In this document: positions 45,201 through 55,600 of the stretch, piece after piece
How positions within the stretch are numbered: position 1 is the first letter of the stretch
How the letters are laid out: the number at the start of each line of letters is the position of its first letter
From: G963662655 sp963665015
Lineage (GTDB): Bacteria > Cloacimonadota > Cloacimonadia > Cloacimonadales > JAIOQZ01
DNA length: 64,000 nucleotides
Direction of reading: 5' to 3'
NCBI GenBank assembly: GCA_963665015.2
Contig: CAXXSY010000004.1
Span: forward strand, 2,046,001 to 2,110,000
The notes under the pieces: generated by a model
Seen by the model: the letters and a program-made list of their open reading frames with translations, nothing else
Told to the model about the DNA's origin: nothing
The model's database searches: none
Translations under genes and position numbers: made by a program

Positions 45201-46054
45201 CAGACTCGAATGGAAATCCTATTAATTACTATGTGTATGCCAATGGAATGCTGATCAGTCGAATCAAGCCCACCGGAGAAACAAGGTACTATCATCTCGA
45301 TTTCAGAGGAAGTGTAATCGCAATGACGAACGAAACAGGTCAGATTACCCACATGTACGCCTATTCTCCATACGGAAAAGTGCTGCAAATGCAGGAGGAG
45401 GATTCGAATCCTTTCCGCTTTGTCGGCGGATATGGCGTGATGGACGAAGGGAACGGCCTATCCTTCATGCGAGCCCGATACTATGATCAAGGATTAGGCC
45501 GATTCCTGAGCGAAGACCCAGTATGGAATACGAACTTGTATTTTTATATTAGCGGCAATCCATATGGAGGAATTGATCCTCATGGAATGGAAGAGATTCC
45601 AATATTCAAAATCGCAATGGAAATTAATCGGATCATTGCTGCTCATCGAAGTCAACTCATTTCATTTAGACATTTCGTTAATATTAGCAATTTCCTACAG
45701 GCGATGGATAACACAATGGATGTACTTAGTTTCGCAGTGAATGCGACAAAGAGTTCGATAAATATCGTTAATCAGCTTATTAACTCCGAAAATCTCTCAG
45801 CTGCAGAGAAGACAGCAATCATTACTAGCGAAATGTGGGCATTAGGTTGCAATGGGCTTAAAGAGATATTTATTGATGGGCCAATAGGGGCCAGATCATT
45901 GCTCAAGACAATCTTTCAAGCTGGAAGATATAATGCTTCAGGTAGCAATAAAGAGCTCTGGCTTAAAGCTGAGCAAGATTTCTTTGAAACGTTCGATTCC
46001 ATGTTTCAGGATGTTCAAGGAAAAGACTTAGTCAACTATTTAGAGAGCCAATAG
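39281..46054 (+). CDS. Giant secreted Rhs/YD-repeat protein
   Basis: 2257 residues. Signal peptide (about 1-23); two tandem Ig-like repeats (24-110, 110-195) sharing 'NVSVYKGSxFWVD'; Fn3-like repeats, two of them near-duplicates with 'YDQ..YEQ' phrases (about 300-395 and 500-605); an Ig-like segment; a DUF5648-like repeat region (about 1013-1165) with 'DHFYCTSSDH' and 'DHFYTTSE'; then YD repeats (about 1190-1990), which in Rhs/Tc proteins form a cocoon; and the Rhs core (about 2000-2085) 'YHLDFRGSVIAMTN', 'ARYYDQGLGRFLSEDP'. The 150 residues after 'GGIDPHGMEE' are the variable tip, mostly helical, with no toxin motif that I recognise. No adjacent immunity-like gene is seen. Likely exported and surface-exposed. 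First of three same-strand genes. Confidence 0.85.
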   Translation: MNKRLCLGLFFWFVSFVLMGYSASVSPSAVVRGNTVTAYWSGFSGNVNVSVYKGSTFWVDSVVNVGGSGSQPLVTSGWELRNDYRVKVTSRSNTSVYAWSGFFSVSNPSVSLSTTSVEDGNSLTVYWQNFMDNVNVSVYKGSSFWVDAVVNVSGTGSQVLNTSGWDIRSDYRVKVTNRANTSIYRYTSYFSVYSLPPNPPSQYSPSNLEVMINETPYYFDWGTSSGANLYRIYVDNNSGFGSPEINTTTSSTYLYSYSSLPDNVYFWKVQARNSSGAWGDWSSTRQYVVDQPPSPPSLSSPANGVSYTSGSNINFSWSPVSGVNRYYIRIVQGTNLNNAPAYDDELFTTSRNVSTSGWDTGTYTWGIRTIKNAPPGYDQEDYEQAIGWGSYSTRTFTITAPIPGDPNLNMPADYSVYNRNNTASIQFSWYSVQGADEYWLNIFPSGNSANPVYSQSVGSSTTTTIPISSWNQGVYIWQVRAGNTGGWGQYSSSARQFIVDIPPTAPSLSNPQNNADLYLGSDAAFSWSAVEGANRYNIRIVEVTNLNDQPVVNDEPFSTNSLVSTSGWSVGQYTWAIRAIKETPPGYDQNSYEQIISWGAYSSRTFMVNNPIGISQDLAVLPTRMNPSTIFALPPQSEYGYEPPFETEKNFHSMFKITNSGNSTISLEDWGVRVTGGNNVDFRNTYGNSLSLSVTQSSVQFDKRGYLHDNQLINESSTTFTATVQVKIAGAWYDVEGTGNSVSFSVDPRPEITNGMLIKRPRNHYETDDNYSSIYLTQCGKKWYCQSDPLNGLFPDWENEFHVYPFVDVNSLTSPEYPDHDSTIPVITGRNFLYGQPSGEVYIIEPEPNTTTPLKSRWFENEVSFDSYGYPAGSLTSDVIFLSSLQIEWIQQQYPIGSSIKSVRLLSPEYDTTIESASVTLEWDHIPNADHYQVIVDNNPGLGSPEINTSKPPFTNEEGWDNTQNNFTIDTNWLPTNMFFWKVIAHMPDNSTFESDVWRFTYVPVRSPAPVWMPVYRAFKGDTVVDHFYCTSSDHLDTAMSYSPPYIFEKVEGFLSVIPYESLDSSNDLLAVYRFFSPGPDEDNSNERSHYYTTDENERDTRITQGWIYEGIIGYTENHQDFVPMYYLYLNSRTPLSMNDHFYTTSEIEKANAINNGYTDMGVTFPVSLDGQGATLAWRSSQPGAARGVNPANGNFSDYVKSVFSIPGGRMNLDFSFTYNSYMTKLTCPINPLGIGWSHSYSAFLYKGPNRFYVFWPDGRIVIYENAYPYDCKTTGVYEELELLSSNTCTITTKNHTVYTFSSFMGLDNTYFLQSIVDRNNNSLLCEYSDLRLTAVSDRFSRELQFSYCTEPGKTHLIDHITDVTGNRTIYFEYDEQYNLIRFTDAKGNLTHYRYDENHPYDHLLEQIIYPEGNIVENTYQNRKVTGQSIINTGQIFEIGYTEYGASVVENNSQNYTFNYTQDQLRNISNLITPRVVSSMDYSDGDNPTLPTSITDGNTNTTTVTYDSKGNVLDVFRPYGVHHEYMYNEMNDLTQYTDPMNHAYNFQYSNGNLTSSTTPRGTTSHSYDSYGNRLSTTNPVGKTTYFSYDQYDNLSCVTDPLSHSTLFSYDNVSRLVSTTNAKGQNSSFSYDSNNNLTDKDKLGVLTTYSYTDNDDVASISANGQTTSFFYDNNSGYLDHVSNPIGNTTYFDYLPGGQIQSKIKADGDIISFTYDSNGKLSAVSSPSVWGSFTYNNNHDIASVSDNHGSMQLGYDALNRITSVSSSYDFQSTVSYSYDNNCNITSMNYAGHTVHYSYDADNLMRSVQDWNGHTAYFSYRNDGSIHSIQYPNGITCSFEYDDAGSLVNLTNSNINSYTFTLDEIGLITAVEQTEPLGPFPIASHSQHCNYNNANRLISADGNAFAYADDGNMVYREDTNTQYTWDSLDRLTGIDGSENTTFSYDIFGNRRSVTRNGVTTYYLLYINSPMTNVLMEADSNGNPINYYVYANGMLISRIKPTGETRYYHLDFRGSVIAMTNETGQITHMYAYSPYGKVLQMQEEDSNPFRFVGGYGVMDEGNGLSFMRARYYDQGLGRFLSEDPVWNTNLYFYISGNPYGGIDPHGMEEIPIFKIAMEINRIIAAHRSQLISFRHFVNISNFLQAMDNTMDVLSFAVNATKSSINIVNQLINSENLSAAEKTAIITSEMWALGCNGLKEIFIDGPIGARSLLKTIFQAGRYNASGSNKELWLKAEQDFFETFDSMFQDVQGKDLVNYLESQ

Positions 46055-46067
46055 AAAAGGAGAAGGA

Positions 46068-46553
46068 ATGAAGAAGAAATTCTGCACAGCCATTGCGACA
46101 CTTGTCTCAATCTTACTTTTCACAATAGGGATGGATTATAATGAAAAAAACGAGTTAATTTCGGTATCTTATCCTTCCGGCTACTCATTCACCTACGAAT
46201 ACGACAACATGGGCAATCGTACCTCCATGACTGTCCATGTACCGGATGTAGCACCCGGAAGCCCGGAATATATACAGATAACTGCACAAAGTAATGGCAT
46301 GCAGCTATCTTGGAATCCGGTGATTCAAAATGCTGAGGGTACGCCTATAATCGTGAATGTGTATCGAGTTGAATACAGCGATAATCCTGAACAGGGTTTC
46401 AATCCACTGGGCACAATCTCATCCTGTTACTATCTCGACACGACGGTGGTCGGTAACAGTGTCCGTTTTTATCGTGTTATCGCAGTCACTGGTGAATCAC
46501 GTGAAATACTGAAGCCCACGAACAAAGAGAAAGAGATTCCTTCCTTGAAATAA
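46068..46553 (+). CDS. Short secreted YD-Fn3 protein, probably an Rhs fragment
   Basis: 161 residues, starting 13 bp after the Rhs gene with GGAGAAGGA as ribosome site. A signal peptide (1-22) is joined directly to a single YD repeat ('YPSGYSFTYEYDNMGNRT') and one Fn3 domain ('GMQLSWNPVIQNAEG' to 'FYRVIAVTG'). It looks like the signal peptide of one gene fused to the tail of another YD protein by deletion. It has no immunity-protein character, since it is exported and made of structural repeats. May still be expressed with the Rhs gene. Confidence 0.6.
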   Translation: MKKKFCTAIATLVSILLFTIGMDYNEKNELISVSYPSGYSFTYEYDNMGNRTSMTVHVPDVAPGSPEYIQITAQSNGMQLSWNPVIQNAEGTPIIVNVYRVEYSDNPEQGFNPLGTISSCYYLDTTVVGNSVRFYRVIAVTGESREILKPTNKEKEIPSLK

Positions 46554-46638
46554 TACATTACTTTGTGCAAATGTGCAAGGTAACGATCTACTAAAATAAC
46601 AGATATTCAATACTACAAGCCCAAAGCCCGGAGGATCA

Positions 46639-49600
46639 ATGAAAAAGACAGCATCCCTGATTGTTATCTTATTTATCTTTATATCTATAAACAGTACAGA
46701 AAACAATAGTGTTTTCAGCCAGATCAATAAAGAAAAAGCCATCGTGATTGCCGAGGGGATACGCAATGATGTAGATATCCAGGATGCTTTATCAAACTAC
46801 GGTGAAGAAAATTCAGCCGAACGCATTATGGATGAGATATCGAGAATTGCTGGTATTCAAATCGATCAATTGGGCTTTGGTGAATATTGCGCATTCATGA
46901 ACATTGTATATTTGCTAGAATCCCATAATATTGAATTGGGTAATCTTGCAGCTATGAGTATAAAGGAACCTGTAAATGATTTCTCAGCTTTTGACATCAT
47001 TAGCAGCGAGATTGTTGCAGGTGATGAGCAGTTTAGCGTAATCCATAATAGGTACCTTTATGAGACACTTCAGGAGAACGATCGTGAAGCGGTTCTTTGT
47101 TTTCTGGGAATTTGTGCTATCGGGGGTGTTGTTGGCGGCACCGGCAATCTCATAGGCTTAGGATTTGAGTACGGATTTGATATCGACGAAATCCCATTTT
47201 CTGAAATTGTTGGATCCTTTAGTGAAGGATTCGTTATTGGATTCGTAGCAACTGGACTAGGGATGTTAAGTGGCACGGTATTACCCGTTGTCGGCGCTCT
47301 ACCAGCAACAGCAGCAGGGTTATTAGCCGATATTATGAGCGTACCGGGATTTGAGATTGGATTAGCTGACTGCATCGATTCATTCCTTGTGTCGATCCTG
47401 GGGCCTGTCGCCAATTGGTCCATTTTTGATTTTTACAATCCCGCAAGTTACATCGAGCTGTTCTCTGGGCAGGATGGTGGAGTTAATTCAAGCCTCTTAA
47501 GTAACTGCAATGATGCTTTCTCGGAATTCTATAACGAATATCCAAATATTGATCTGAACTCTCTTTCACCAGAAGGAAATGCCCATTTAATTCAGACTTG
47601 GACTTTTGACGGGGACGAAGACTTCAGTATGGCAAAGGAAGTTTTCAGCGTAAACGATTACGTCAATTGGGGTATGAGCCTCAGTATCTTGGAACCTACT
47701 ACAGCATCAATCTCAATGAATTGCTCAAACGGTAGTTCGGATGCTTGTTTTGCCTCGGGATCCTTTTCGCTGGGACAGGGTCAATTTATCGTCGAGATGA
47801 CAGAACCGTATCTGTCCCAGAATATTATCAATGCACTAGGAATATCCGGGAATTACTATGTTGAAGGAAGTGTTTCGACTACTGGAGAAAATGCAATTAC
47901 CTGCACGATCAATTCTTCTGACAACAATTCCGGCCTGTTCCATATCACTGATGTCGTAATCTCTGGATACGTGAAAACTAATGCACAAATTCCCATCGAA
48001 GACGCGCTAATCAATATCTCCAACTCCAATGACATCATCTATACAGATGCTTATGGTTACTATGAATGTCCAATTCCCTATTGGTTCTGGTCCGGCACTG
48101 TAACTCCCACGAAACTGAACCATACATTCGATCCCATGTATCGGACTTATTCAGGTATTACATCCACGCAAAACAACCAGGATTACACAGGCACCTATAC
48201 TCCTTCGGAAATTCCGCCCACGATCCAAGTGTTGTCCCCGAATAACATACAGGCTTACCAGAGTTGTATAATCGAATTCCAAGCATCAGATCCAGATAGC
48301 GATGCAGAGATATACTTCTACTATGACAATAACAGCTATGGGCATAATGGTCTATGTATCAATCCAGAATCACCGGTACATGAAGATTATGGGAGTACAG
48401 CGTATTCATGGAATCTGGATGACATGAATCCCGGTGTGTATTGGGTATATGCTCGAATTACAGATGGCACTTATAACAATATCTACGACTATAGTCCTGG
48501 AACTGTCGAAAAAGTTGAAACAGAGTCTGGTCGTAGTTTACGAATCGATGATGAAATAATCGAATCATCAGACGATGACGAGTGGGCAGAAATCGGTGAA
48601 TCAATAGACTACGAGCTCTTCGTCGAGAATCGAAGTGATGAAACGGTTTACGATGTGGATATGACTCTTGTGTGCGAGACTTCGGATATTGTTATGATCG
48701 ACGACACCTATAGCGTCTCAAGCATTGCCTCGGATCATGCTGTTTCTCCGAACTTCTATTTCAATATCCCCAATAATTTTTCCGACGATGAAGCTGAATT
48801 CGTTCTGCAGGTGATCTATGAGGATAGCAATGGGCTACCGTACAGCCAAACGCTTCATGTAAGGGATGTTGACGTCTTCCCTTCGACATTGATACCGCCT
48901 TATTTCACGATAGAAGTCTCGCCCGAGAATCAGTGTTGCAGCATCAACAACTCTGTTACCTATTATATTGAAACCCAACCAATAGATTCTCAATACAACC
49001 ACGCTATATCTTTGTCAGGTAGTTCAACATCCGGCCATATCCTTTTCGAATTCAACGACACTGAAATTCTCCCCGGCAATAGCACTGCCGTGACTATATC
49101 AAATGACGGATCTCTTGAACCTGGAATGTACGAGTTTACAATTTCGGGAACTACTTCGGAAACGCAAAGGTCAACGTCACTTGAGATTGAATTTGTTGAA
49201 TCTACTACGGTAAACGGAGGTAATGTATCGGGCTATTGGTCTGCTGCTGCAAGCCCGTATTTTGTAGAAGGCGATATCACGGTTCCCGCTGGAGAATTTT
49301 TGGAGATTGAAGCGGGTACAGAGGTTCAATTCAGAGGGAGTTACGCGTTGCATGTTTATGGAACGCTATTGACAATGGGATCGGAAACAGGCCAGATACT
49401 ATTTACTTGTAACGATACCGGCACCGGCTGGAAAGGTATCCGTATGTATGATACAGCCGACGAGAGCAGATTGAACTACACAACCATACAATACGCAAAG
49501 AGCACGAATAATGGCGGTGGGCTATTTTTAGATGATTGTGATGCCATTATCTCGAACTGCTACATCCACCATAACTATCTTATGGCAAACAATACTCTAG

Positions 49601-52600
49601 GGGCTGGCGTTTACACAAATGAAGGCACACCAGTCTTTATCAATACGACAATTTCAGAAAATTCATCAACATATGAAGTTGAATCTTTGGGAATGTGCTG
49701 TAGCAGTCCTGAAGCTATGATCATCGGATGCCGGATCATAAATAACCAGAATATGAATGATAATCAACGTAGAGTCGGAGGACTATATATAAGAGGAGGA
49801 GATAAATACAATGAATCAATCCCTATCGTAGCAAACACGATTATCGCCAACAATCGTGTCGGTAGCGATGCCGGAGGTATGAGGATTGGTGGCGCAGTTG
49901 AGTTTGTGAATTGCGTCATCGCAAACAATCATGTAGAGGATAACGATGATAATGACAATGGAGGTGGAATATATAAAAAAGGCAGCAAGCGAGCAAATTT
50001 CTACAATTCAATTATTTATGGCAATTCAACAAATGGCAATATTGGTCATGAAGTATATGTCGATCCAGAAGATGGAGCGCTGTATTTTGAGTATTGCAGT
50101 ATCAGAAACAGAACGAATTCAAGCTATGTTTACGGTCCTGTATCCTGGGGTCCGGGAAACATTACAAGTAGTCCCGGTTTTGATTCCAATTATGCCATTA
50201 GTAGCAGTTCTGGATGTATCGATGCAGGCAATCCGAATATGATCGATGCACTTATTCCACCCGGACTTGGAGAATCCCGAGCGGACATGGGAGCATTTGG
50301 CGGTGAAGCAAATGGTGTTTTCGAGAATCGCTATTTAGTAACTCCGATTATTGCTGATTTTCATATGTTGAATATCGGATTCTCTCGCGAGAAAGTTTTT
50401 CATGTTTACAATCTGACCGAAAATGTAGCGATATGCAGCATTGAGTCTCCCGACAATCAAGATATAACTGTTTCAGAATCCTTTGTATCTATCGATCCAT
50501 ATTCTAAAGTCGAAGTAATTGTAAACTGGACACCAACGATAACAGGATCAATGAACGAAGTCATCGTGTTCGATTTTGAAGGCGTTCAGGTGCCGAAAAG
50601 TATCTTTGGTGAATCGTTAAACTCGGGAAATCTTGAATCTGATGTCTATGGCATTTTGACAATCAGCCATTGTCCTTATCATGTTGTGGGAGATATCGTG
50701 ATTCCTTACAGCCAAGAGCTTATCATAGATCCAGGCGTACAGCTCTTGTTCGACGGTAATTATAAAATCGATGTATATGGAAGTTTGATCGCAAATGGGA
50801 CAGAAAATGAACAAGTTACAATCACCCGTGAGGGATCGAATACATGGAAGGGTATCAGATTCCACAATTCAAATGGCAATACGCTGAATCATACAAACCT
50901 ATCTAACGCAAACAAAGTTTTGGTAGATGATTATGATGATATTGAAAGGCAGGGAGCTGCGCTACACCTGATTTCGTCAGAACTGGGTATGAGAGGATGC
51001 CACATCCACAATAATAAATCGGCGGCAAGAGGAGGGGCTCTATTTGTTGATGAATTGAGCTTCATCCGGATATCCGATTGTCTGATCGAAAACAACTGTA
51101 TCTATGTACCTGATTTCGATACTTATGATGATGAGACTTTTGGTGGGGCAATTTACTTCGACCATTCGGAGGCTGTAATCGAAAACACGACTTTCAATAG
51201 CAATTACATTCAAGGAGATTACTCAACCGACAATGATCAAGCCGACCTTGAAGGTGGCGCAATATGGTGCAATGCTTCCGCAATTGACATTAATAATTGC
51301 AATTTCATAAACAATATGATTGAAAGCTCGTACTATGATGCCCAACTATACGGTGGAGCAATCAATGCAAAATCGTCAACAGTCAATATCAGCTCATGTT
51401 CCTTTGTCGGCAACCATCTTAATATGAGCGCAGTTAACAATGTCTTTAAAAGAGTCGAGGGAGGCGCAATATGTAACGATTCAGGCGCAGACATCAATGT
51501 TCTAAATTCATATTTTGAGGGAAATTATGCCGTTGTAAACGACGCCAATCCGAGATCCCGAGCTTACGGCGGCGCAATCGAAGATGCTAACATTGTGATT
51601 GGATGTACTTTTATTGGAAACTATGTTGATGCAGGGCAGAACTGTAAGGGAGGTGCCTGTCGCAATGGAGATTACACCCGGAATATTTTTATCAACAACC
51701 ATGCAGGGGATGCGTCTGACTATAGCGAAGGAGGGGCGATTGATAGTGGGGATAACCTCTACAACAACCTCTTCATCAATAACTGTACAGGACCTGCTGG
51801 AATTAGCTGGGGAGGGGCAATCGATGGCGGATCGCCAATCATCAACAATGTATTTTACGGTAATCACACTTCAGGATCTACCGGCTATGGTGGAGCAATA
51901 CGGTTATCAAATGGAACAATTTATAACAATGTCATGTATAATAACCAATCAACTCATGGAGATCAAATCTCAGGCTACACCAGCGAAGGTAATACATACG
52001 AGATAACCGTCGATTACAATCTGATTGAGAATTTGGCTTCATCAGCTTTTGCTGTCACGGATTTCATAACAATCGGAGAACATAATTTCGATTCGAATCC
52101 TTTGTTTGCGGATATTAACAACAATGATTTCCATCTCCTATCTTCCAGTCCTTGTATCGATGCGGGACATCCTGAGCACTACGACAATGTCTTGGCAGAC
52201 TCTTTAGGATTGGGCACAATCCTTTGCGATTTAGGAGTATATGGAGGAATAAACAACAGCAGTACCAGCTCTGGAGGATTTCTCCAACTATGCTCACCAG
52301 AGCTCTCGTTTGGAGACACATTCGTAAATGAATCTGATACACTTTATGTAACCATTTCATTAATTGGGCAAGGCGGTATCGCAATTGATTCAATTCGTAT
52401 CGAGCAGTCTGTTGAAAACTTCCACTGGAACTACAATTCAAGAGCAATTGTATCCGAGAATAATCCGGTTACTCTTGCAGTTATCCATGAACCAATAAAC
52501 TCTGCCAGTAATACGGGAACGATGAAAATCTACAGCAGCAACCCCTTTGGCACGTTATACATCGCACTAACGGGAAATGGAATCGCCCCCAATATCGTAT

Positions 52601-55600
52601 TGGACTCTTCTGTTATTGATTTTGGTGATGTCAGGTTCGATTCTACAGCAATAAAACCGTTGCTGATCAGCAATGACGGAACCGGATACCTGCAAGTTGA
52701 GAGTATCACTCCAGATAGTTCTCAATTCGTAGTTTCACCGCAGCAATTTGTCGTTCCTGTGTCAGAATCCAAAGAAGTTCACATTGAATTTAACCCGTCA
52801 TTTGTCGGTGAAATAACTTCGAGCTGCCTGATTCAAAGCAATGATGCAGATACGACTTATACAATTATAGCTAATGTTACCAAACCAGAGATCGAAATGA
52901 GCGAAGATGCTTGTGATTTCGACTGGGTTGAGTGTGGCACAACATCCAGCATCAATCTGACCATTTTCAATATCGGAACTGCGGTACTGCATTTGAACGA
53001 GATATCTACAACAGGTGATGTTTTTTCTGCTGATGTAACCGATATCATTATCAATCCTGGAGAAACATCGACACTGACAATTAGTTTCACGCCAGAAGAG
53101 TGTGTTGAATATTCGTCGTTAATCTCCATTGAGACAGATGATGAAACTGCGAGAATAACAGTAAATGGATATGGATATAATGTTGGCTATAGCGACATCT
53201 CTTCCCAATCCGGACTAGATATCTCGGACAATACGAGAGGTGTTTGCTGGACCGATTTCGATATGGACGGTTATCAGGATGTCTTTGTTGCTAACTACAA
53301 CTCAGCCAGCAGAATTTTTTTCAATGACGGCAACGGCATATTCACGGATTTTACTGCAATGTCTATGATCGATATATCAGGCCCGGCTTATTCAGCCTCC
53401 TGGGCGGATTACGACAATGATGGAGATCCAGATATCTACGTAACACTCTACAACCAATCCAATATTCTACTTGTCAATGAGGGGGATTACACATTCTCTG
53501 ATTTTTCATCAATATGCGGCGCAAATGATTCCGGTCCTTCCAAAGGGTCATCTTGGGCTGATTTTGATAAGGACGGCTATGTGGATTTGTTTGTAGCTAA
53601 TTATGGTTCTTCAAACAAGCTTTTCAGGAATAATGGAGATGGAACCTTTTCCGACGTAACGGATATTTACGGTGTCAACTATTCAGGACAAAGCCAGATA
53701 GGAATTTGGGCTGATTGTAATGAAGATGGGTACGAAGATCTGTTTGTATGCAACTGGAACAACGAACCTAATCTTTTGTACATCAACAACCTGGGGGAAT
53801 CCTTTACGGAAACAGGAGAACCGCTGGAGATTCAGGGAGCCGATAAATCAAAAAGTGCTATGTGGTCCGACTTCGATAACGACGGTGATTTTGATTTGAT
53901 TGTTTCTAATTGGTTGAATCAGGAAAATAACCTGTTCAGGAATGATTTTAATTCAAGTCTTGGATTCATTGATGTTATGCAAAGCACAGGCATTGACTTG
54001 ACAACAGCAAACTACTCATCTCTTTTTCTTGATTACGATAATAACGGTTGGGAAGACATTCTGATATTTCCCTGGACCGGTGATCATTGCCATCTCTGTA
54101 TAAACAATGGCGATGGTTCTTTCATAGATCGCACGAATGAAGGTGGGCTTGATTTAACGGATTACATCAGGAGCGTAACCATCACGGATATTGACCAAGA
54201 TGGTTATCCAGATTTGTATTGTGGAACGGATAGCGGTAATAATATAATGCTGAAAAACATGTTGTCCCATAATAACTGGATAGGCTTCACCCTTACGGGA
54301 TTTGCGAAAAATCTGTCCTCTATCGGCACTCGCATTACCCTTTACAGCAATGATCAGATTCAAACGAAAATGCTCGACAGTGGTGAGATTTATATGTCTA
54401 GTAACGCGAATCAAATGCTTTTCGGTCTTGGAGCACACAACATGGTCGATTCGATTGTTATCAAATGGCAGGGAATGCATGAAGAAACTTATACAAATCT
54501 AATGATCAATCAGTACAATGAGATAACAGAACCGAATTCTGCTCCTTTCTTCGAATTCCCCGAGTACTTTGAAGTAGCTTATTACAATTCACTGAATATC
54601 GATTTGTCTGAATATTCAGAGGATTATACAACATTCGATAATCAATTGCAGTATTCAGTAGTCGATTCATTGCAGTCACCCTCAGGTCAATATAATCTTA
54701 CTGATGCGATTCTGTTATATTCTGCACCCCAGAATTGGTTTGGACTTGATACTCTTATTGTTGAAATTCATGATGGCATCTTTTATTCAAAGTCGCCTCT
54801 TGTTTTCAGCGTAGCTCCTGATAACTATCCGCCTCAGATAACTTCTCACAATCCTGCCTATTCGACTCAAATGCTTACCGTTGGAAGCATGACAGATTTT
54901 TCTGTCAATGCTGAAGACACTGAAGGTGATCCAATACAATACCGGTGGTGTTTAAACGAAACACTTGTCAGCACAACAAACACCTATACTTTCAATGCAG
55001 ACATGAACATGGATGGTATGCAACATCTGAAATGCAGTGTTTCTCAATCTGACAGCACAAGAGTATCAATATCCAATACCGAATTAAATTCGCGAGTTTG
55101 GAATCCTTATGGAGTTTCGGAAATTGAATGGAATATCTATGCCGTAAACCCTTATGATTATGTAATTTCCCCTAATGAAGAGAGTCTGGTAATTGCACAA
55201 CCGGATACTGTGAGTTTTTTATTTGATGGATATTCATCAAATGGATACGAACTTGAATATGACTGGAAACTTGAATATATACCAGTTTCAAGCTTATCAA
55301 CTTACACATTCCACTCTGATAGTGTAGCTCCTGGTAATTACATTATTTCTCTGGATGTTTCAGAAATAGTACCAGAGAGAAGACGTTTATACAAAGAAAT
55401 TTCAAGAGAAAACGCAACGCGTAATTCAGAACCTGCTATACTCAATTTTGTTTGGCAAGTTGAAGTGACAGGAGGATTATTGCCACCCCAGAACATCATC
55501 ATCACATGCTCTGAAAATAGCGTTACAATCAGTTGGGACACAGTATTTGAAGCTTCCAGTTATAAGATATGGGCAAATGACGCTCCTGATGTAGATACTG

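Noticed and set aside
46068..46553. Immunity protein for the Rhs tip
   Set aside because: It has a signal peptide, a YD repeat and an Fn3 domain, so it looks like a structural fragment rather than an immunity protein.
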